64,000 bases of DNA from Amoebophrya sp. A120 (taxonomy: Eukaryota; Sar; Dinophyceae; Syndiniales; Amoebophryaceae), in the NCBI GenBank assembly GCA_905178155.1, contig CAJINV010000001.1, positions 2,408,089 through 2,472,088 on the forward strand. Direction: 5' to 3'. This document shows, piece by piece, positions 57,369 to 64,000 of the stretch (its first letter is position 1; each line of letters begins with the position of its first letter). The position numbers and the translations under genes are program-made. Under the pieces are notes generated by a model that worked only from the letters and a program-made list of their open reading frames with translations, had not been told where the DNA came from and did not search any database.

Positions 57369-60300
57369 TCATTTCACTTCGCCCTCGAAAGTAGCACCAT
57401 GCGTGTCCGCTTCCCCATCATCAGTCGACTGGGGCCTCGGGGAATCAAGTTCAAGAAGAGCATCCAACTCGTCCTCAATATCGGCACCATCGACAGCTTG
57501 TTCACTGTGCAAGAAGGGTGGTTCGTCGCAGTCTTCTGGGGCGTCGTCGTGCACACGGTGTTCTGACCTGGAACTTGTGTTGAACATCCAGCGTTCGTCC
57601 GACGGGAAGACGTGGCCATGGCCGGCTGTACGACTCCACGGGGTCGCTGTCGTTGCCGACGTATCTGGAGTCGCCCAGGGCGGCGAAGTAGGCAGCAGCT
57701 CCGTCGTGGAGAACAAGTCTCCTTGTTCTCCTGCTCTCATATTACCACAGTGCTGCCCTCTCGTCTCTTCAGAAAAGCCTGGCGAAGGTCGAAGAGTCAG
57801 ACGAAATAAAGCGCTGTCTTCCACCACCCTGTGCGAGGAAGTGCTATGCGGCCTTGAAGATGACGGTGCTGGAGGCACGACTCGTCCTGCAGTGGAAAAT
57901 AAATCACTACTCCGATCCGTTGTTTCGGCTGCGGGATGATCGCGAATGTAACTAGTACTAGACGCCGGACTAGATGAATTGTGCGCCGGAGCTATAGTCG
58001 AAGCCGTGGCGGGATCGGGCTCTCGGTTGTTCCGTTCTTCCCATGGCCTTCTCCGGAACACTTCTGCCCATCTCTGACTCGTCTCCCGCAAGACTCTTTC
58101 TGTTTCAGCTCTGCTTCCTCCACTGTTGTCGCGCTCCGCTGGTCGTGACGGTGCGGTGACCTGAGTTGCGCTTACCTGAGGCGCGATGACCTGCATTTGA
58201 GTTTCTTCGAACAAATAGTACACATGCACATGCAGTCCACCACGACGTGACGCTGAAAGTAAATTCATCAGTTTCCTAAACGAAAATGAAAACAAAAAGC
58301 TCAAGCTCCTATAAAAAGCAACACGTTGGATCTACTTAGGCTATCAAAAGCAGACCAAACATTTTTACCGTAGATATGGCCGCCGTACCACCGCGCGGAT
58401 GTCCAAGGGGCACCACCGGCGATACAATTTCCGCAATTGCGGTGGCTGAATAGTCTTCATCGCGCTGAGTGCTGCAAGAAACACCAGGATTACTGCGAAG
58501 GCTTCTACCACTCGTAGTAACGTTGGCTGCAGCTTCCGAATTTGCAGCTAATGCCGCTGTGTTACTACTGCTGGAAGTGGAACTACTGCTTGCCCGTTCT
58601 TGCGCTGTCGCGGGATGTTGTTGTTGCTGTCCTCCTCCTCCACCCCCTCGTGCACCATCTACTGCTGCACCACAACGCGTTTCAAGATACCGATACCGAA
58701 GAACTTCTTCCTCTTCCAGGCCTATTTTGTTCCTGCCCGAATTGTTCAGAATTTCGGTGCTGCACTCGTACTGATTGAAAAGAAGCTGCTTCTCAGCTTC
58801 CGTAAGATTCTGGTCACCGGTCGTAAGAACGTCTCGGATGAGATTGATACCGTCGGATGAATCATATGGAGCCTGCTCGTCTATGATCGCTTGGAGCTCC
58901 GTCAGGCTCATCTTCATCAGATTCTCAGGTCGAAAGCGGGGATCCGGATCTTCATTCGCTGGATGGGCCTAGAATTAAGATTTTTCTTTATTGTTTTTCG
59001 ATATAAACAGGTATATCTTCATGATCAGTTTCACAATGTTTATACTTCGACCCCAAACGCATGCGTGCCTGTGCTGACACATGAAACGTCATGCGACAAA
59101 AATGTATCGCCCAAAGGCGGTAAAACAACCACGTAGTTATTGTAATTTTTACTACCGCAGCAGGCTCTTGCTGTAGCTCTTGTTCTGCGTCAACTTCGAG
59201 TTGTTCCTGTGTTGCACGAGTCGTGGCGGGGGCTGCCTCACGTGAATGATCCAGCGGAAGATTACTGCTGGTACTAATTCCCCCCACCTCCACCTGACTC
59301 CCGTGCGCGTCCCGCGGTTCATCCAGTTGCTCTGATACCGCCCCTTGCGTCGGCCGCTCCTGCCTTTCTTCCTCTTCTTCTCGGTCCCTAGCCTCCCACC
59401 GTTCGGTACTATCGATCTCCCGTGCCTGTTCTATCGGGCTATTATTTCTGGGAGGATCGCCCGGCTGACTAAGAGCAAATGAAGTTGGAGCTGCGCCCAA
59501 AAAATCTCTGCTCAAGCAGATGTTGCTCGTGGTAGTTGTCGTAATAGTACTCCCGCCTTGCGTCGCTTGCAGTGTCGTATCAGTGGGCAATCTACCCGCC
59601 GCTGAGCGAGAATTTGTATCTGTTCCACTTACATGGAGCCGCTTGCTGTCCCTGCTCTCCGGATAAACAACATCAACATCTTCTTCCCTGTTAGAATCGG
59701 ATGTAGTTATTAAATCAGCTGCAGCAGTAGCAACTCTATTACCTTGGATTCGTTCATCACTTGCCGCTTCGCCTCCTGGTCTTCGTACTACTGCTGTGTT
59801 AGCAGCTGTCAAGATTTCGCGTGCTGCGTTAGCACTTAGCGAAAGAAAGCGCGGAACCGCAGCAGTTCTCCTGCTTCTACGCGCAGGTTGTGTGCTGTTG
59901 CTGGCCAAATTCTCGCTTGTTGCAGAAGAAGAAGTTGAAGTTGTTCCATTCGCAACGTTCCACCTCAGCGACGCACTACTACCGCTATGGTTCCTCTCGT
60001 CGAGCAGTCCTCTTTGTTCCACCTGTCCGTGGTCGTCCTGGCTTTCGTCTACAACGTCCGTCCCGGCTGGAGCCCCTCTAGTTGTACTCGACGGAAGGAG
60101 CTCCTCGCTCGGCTGCCTCGGTTCTTGCCTTGCTGTTTGGTGTTCCCTTATGGCTTGCTCGCCGCGTCGCCCCGCCCGGTCATTTCGTCGTAGACGGCTT
60201 CTGCTGCTTCGTTCTTCTCCATACCGTCTCACAGGCCTCGATGATGAAGATGAACTCGACGTACTCTGCGCTGCGTCGGACGACGAGCGCCGGGCCCCAT

Positions 60301-63300
60301 TTCTTCTTGTCCGCTCGCCTCGCTCTATTCCGCGCAAGACAGCGTCCACCAGAAAATTACTCTGTGGTCCTTCTCGCGCCAACCCTCTGGCTGGAGCGCA
60401 CAATAGCTCCAAAATTCTCGGTGTTGATCTAGTATCGGTACTAGTAGTTGTAGCTGTTTGTCGTGTTTCTCCATTTCGCCTCCCTGTCTGGTCGTCCATT
60501 TCTACTGCGTGCCCGTTCCCACATTGCTGGTTGCTCATGATCTGCTCGTCGAGATGAGAAGGTTCGTCGCTTGTTCTTGCATTCGACGTTGTTGTCGAGG
60601 GAAGTAGATTTGCAGGGGCACTACTCACGCTCGGACGAGATGTTGACCCGCCCATGGCTTCTAAAAAACCTTCTGCGTCCTCGTTCGTGTCCTCAGCATC
60701 AGCTTGCGGCAGCTGCAACAGTCCCCGCTGTGTCTTCCACCAAAAAGATCCAGGCTCTGTGACGGAAAAGATCCCCTCTTCAGCCGCACTTCTCGGGAAG
60801 AAGACCTCCGCACTATAAATGTTATTCGTCGTTGTACTCGATGTCGAACAAACGGTCGTTCCGCCGGCGGCTGAGGTCGTTGAAGACGATGTCGATGCTG
60901 TGCTGCTGGTTGCGATCGCATCCGCGTTCTCGCGCGGCACTGCGAGCTCTGACATTTCATTTCCAGCAATGTCACCAGCTGCATCAGCTTCTAGTTGTGA
61001 TGTGGTTCCTCTTGAATCATTGCTCAAAAATTCGCCTGTGAGACGCGATATTGTTCCGGCCGCGTTAGATTGCATGTGAGCATGCCTCGCAAGGGTCGTG
61101 TCAAGCGATTCGTAGTCTGAAGACGAGGTGGAGTCTTCCTCATCGTCTGAAGACGACGAATCCTCCCCATCCTCGCCGTCTTCGCTGTCGCTATCGTTCT
61201 CGGAAGACGAGAACTATGCCTTGCAAAAGTATCACACTCGTACTAATTGCAAATATGCCATGCATGAGCATGGTAACGTAAAACAGCATTACAAATTCCA
61301 CTTCTCTTGTTCTTGCCAAAATTTCTTGTAATGCTATTCATACTAGTAAGTACGTTGCTTTTGCAATGCATAAGAACGGTTCTCGTACAACATCCGCCTC
61401 TTCATGAAGATCTGCGTCTACTTGTTCGATCCGTGGATTTAATACCATTGGCTCGTCGTTATCCTGCAGTAGCCCCGCCGCTCTGAAGGTCGCGTTTAGG
61501 TTCTCTTCGAACCAACTCCGGGGAGTTGGGGAGGACTGTGTTTTTGTTTCGGTTTCCAATTCTTTTATACAACTCGATACCCGTTTATAATTTTCATTTT
61601 GCTTTTTTACGAGCAACAGAACACGCGAAGATGCTTTATTTCCTGTCAACACCACCTGCACACCATTTTTGCGTACGTTCGCCAATTCATGATCTTTTTT
61701 CAAAGCTATGGACGTTGAAATCAATCCAATGGAATGATCCAAGAGGTTGTAACTACAAGGGTAGTACCGTATTAACTCCACTCCGCGACAGTCCTGCGGC
61801 TCTTCCCGCCGGGCGCGTAATATGCCGGCCGGGCGAGGATTCGATAAAGGGCATACGCGGCCTCTCCGGACGAGGATGTGTCCCGTTCTTGGGGCGTCTA
61901 GTGGGCGTCGTGCCTGTGGTTGCGAAAAGTTTGTGACCAGGACGGTGCCATTGCATGTAGAGGTAGACAGTGACAGATCTTCGGTAATAGAATTGCGTAC
62001 TACGCGACGCCGAACAGCAACGGGGCGGTTCGTAAACATAACCACGCTCGAGAAAAACGACAGCAATTAGGCACAATCTTTCTCTTTCATTCCTTAGGGT
62101 CAATAAAAATAACATCATCATGAAGATGACGAAGTGCTATACTTGCGTCCACACTGCTGTTGCCGCGGACCTGCCACACCGCGGACCGCTGCTGCCCGTC
62201 GGTCTCAATATTACGCGAGCTGCGGGACCCGGGCTCGTTAGGTAGCAACGACTATTAGTAAGAATGGAAATTGTTCAAGAAAATTATTAGTCCGAATAAC
62301 ATGATCATTAGTGTGTATCTTCAACTCCATAGCAACTTGATGATGTGAAGTAGGGCTGTACACGACGTCTCGCGAAGAAGTGCTTTCTCGTTTATTACGC
62401 ACCAGGGGCCAGATGATTCGCCGTTTGTTTTTTGTTGCTATTTTCAAGAACATACAGAAAGGCTGGCAGTCCGAGCTTCTCAAAAAATCTCCTACTACAA
62501 AAATACCTGTGTGCCGTTCGCCGTGTGAAGCGATGCCCCTACCGCGCTTTGTTCATCCGAACGAACCGGAGGGCCGCATGGTTGAATTCGACATCGAATT
62601 TCAACAGGCTTGCGCACAGGAGACTCGTAAAATCGATCCCTTCCAGCGGTGGAGCAGGATCGCCGCAGCTCGATGCGGCGCTTCCGAAGACGCTCGTATC
62701 TCACTTGTGTAGCGCACGACTCTACACAAAGTCGCAACTCGGCCGGTGTTGTGGACCACCAGTGGGAGAATGACGGTTTACTTGTACGCGTCCGGCAATA
62801 TCCCCGTTCCTTCGCAACCAGTACTACTTTTCGGGATTTTCCACCTTGGCCCATGATGAAATTATTCTTGAAAGAGTTATTTAAAAATTTCTGCCGCCAC
62901 TTCTCCGCTCTTCGTTGATGCCGCACCATGCGCTCAGCCCCTCTGCGAGCAGCGCGAAGCCGCCACGAGACCATGCTCACGCACGGGACGACCTTGCCCG
63001 ACAGCTGCCCTTTCGGTTGCCGCGTCGCCCGCGAGATCACGCGGTTGGTTTGTAAACAGTACCGCTCGCACTGCGCGGGACTGTATCGAAATGTTGCCGT
63101 CGCGCTGTCCTCCTCACAGAAAAGCTTACAGGCCGACCTGCTGTTTTCGGACCAAGCGGATTCCAACACGGAGCGCAAATGCCGCACGTACTCAGCCCAC
63201 TTGGGCAACTTGGGTTTCTCGTCCCAGGCTTCCAAATTCATCGGGCACGTGTTGTCCCTCAGAGATTCCGGTAACCACTCCCAAACCCGCTGAAAAAACG

Positions 63301-63928
63301 CGTTCCGAGTCTTCCGCACCGTGAAGGTGGAAAAACGCGTCTTCTGGGCCGCCCCCGCAAAGGCCTCGTCTGGCTGGTCGGAAGGACGAGTCTCACCTTC
63401 TTCTTGCTCCTCCTGCGCAGTACTAGAAGAACAATTATCGTGCACGACGACCGGTAGGCCGAGGTTGTCATGGTCACTCTTCAGGAACGCGTTGCGCACG
63501 GCCCGGTGGTAGGCATATTTTCTCATCTCCTGCTTCGCCTTCTGGGGCAGTTGCGTGTTGGTCCACATCCCATTTGGATCGCCGAGCCCGTCCGGCCCCG
63601 GCCGGCGCGCCAGTTCGGCCAGGCCGAACAGGACGCGCAGGGAGGGGTCCAGACACCCTGGCAAAACCGAGGCCCAGTCGAACTCGTTCGCACGTGTCTC
63701 GGTCTGCCGCTGGTGCCGGGTTGTGGATGAGGTGGTCGTGGGAGGCAATACTACCCGACGTGGAGGACAACTACCTTCTCGGGAGGCGGTTCTCGTCGCG
63801 CTGCTACTGTTATTCGACGACATATTCCCGCGGCCAGTTCCACTAGCACTGGTGGTGTCCTCGTCGTCCCTTCTGCCCGCTGACGACGACACAGACGACG
63901 CCGAGGAGCTACTGTTCGTGGTTGACAT
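57369..63928 (-). CDS. Very large Ser/Thr-rich protein of unknown function (about 1620 aa), five exons
   Basis: The exons are 62705-63928 (ATG at 63928), 61373-61535, 59156-61209, 58369-58968 and about 57369-58190. All joins are phase-consistent. The first exon has a folded, basic part (NEFDWASVLPGCLD, PKWAEYVRHLRSVLE, EKWRQKFLNNSFKNN). The long middle is acidic, then Ser/Thr/Arg-rich low complexity. A conserved-looking segment, MSLTELQAIIDEQAPYDSSD then LTEAEKQLLFNQYECS, lies in exon 4. Introns 1, 3 and 4 fit GT-AG; intron 2 is an introner. The last join is the weakest, since several in-frame CAG acceptors exist. It could be two genes. No family was recognised. Confidence 0.6.
61215..61372. 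mobile_element. Family D introner, duplication AGAAC
   Basis: This 158-bp element begins TATGCCTTGCAAAAGTATC and ends CTTTTGCAATGCATA. AGAAC lies at 61210-61214 and 61373-61377. Removal restores VVREPFSSSEND. Confidence 0.88.
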
Positions 63929-64000
63929 TGTTCCACCGCTTGTAGTGATTTCTGGAGAAGTACATGAAAGCTCGGACCACGCCGCGCGGCTACGGCTCGA

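Noticed and set aside
57374-58275. A Cys-rich short reading (VVVDCMCMCTIC) that could start a RING finger
   Set aside because: It uses a different frame from the long exon and finds no matching second half of a RING within reach.

Overview
This window looks like nuclear DNA of a compact-genome protist. The best fit is a parasitic dinoflagellate of the Amoebophrya (Syndiniales) type. All genes I can support are spliced and all lie on the minus strand, like the one-way gene clusters of dinoflagellates. Their exons are interrupted by at least 26 short palindromic insertions (introners). Each of these is flanked by a 5-bp duplication, with a mismatch in a few cases. In every gene that I rebuilt, removing the element plus one copy of the duplication restores the reading frame. 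Only a few other introns are ordinary GT-AG introns. The organism call is an inference from these traits; I could not search a database.

Layout, left to right. 0.2-1.9 kb: a small gene with three repeat-type introns and two inverted GC-rich minisatellites. 2.5-6.8 kb: a Golgi-type sulfotransferase with five introners. 6.9-15.9 kb: a repeat array carrying four copies of a 36-residue Met/Lys-rich peptide gene, two copies of a coiled-coil protein gene ending in a CVIM prenylation box, and three copies of a ~0.7 kb non-autonomous element. 16.2-21.4 kb: an R3H/DEIH RNA helicase with a Gly/Arg/Asn-rich tail; its last intron holds a fourth copy of that element. 22.1-24.3 kb: a second sulfotransferase, paralogous to the first but sharing none of its introners. 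24.5-26.1 kb: a very GC-rich island without a recognisable gene. 26.5-31.1 kb: an OTU-type deubiquitinase whose catalytic domain is split by a long acidic insertion. 31.7-35.5 kb: three genes of unknown function. 36.9-38.3 kb: a sperm-tail PG-rich (SHIPPO) repeat protein. 39.5-42.4 kb: an SF2 helicase resembling those of large DNA viruses. 43.2-47.1 kb: an unknown probably membrane-targeted protein with seven introners. 47.3-49.2 kb: an unknown protein with an acidic tail. 50.0-55.8 kb: a RING plus TRAF-zinc-finger protein with four introners, two of them only 26 bp apart. 57.4-63.9 kb: a very large low-complexity protein.

The genes do not form an obvious pathway. Two themes recur: ubiquitin handling (the OTU and RING/TRAF genes) and RNA/DNA helicases. 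The main interest lies in the insertion and splicing system. At least six sequence families share the same architecture: ends starting TAT and ending ATA, and a 5-bp target duplication. They have turned one locus after another into mosaics of very short exons. Exon joins given below were deduced by keeping reading frame and paralogue similarity, not from transcripts.
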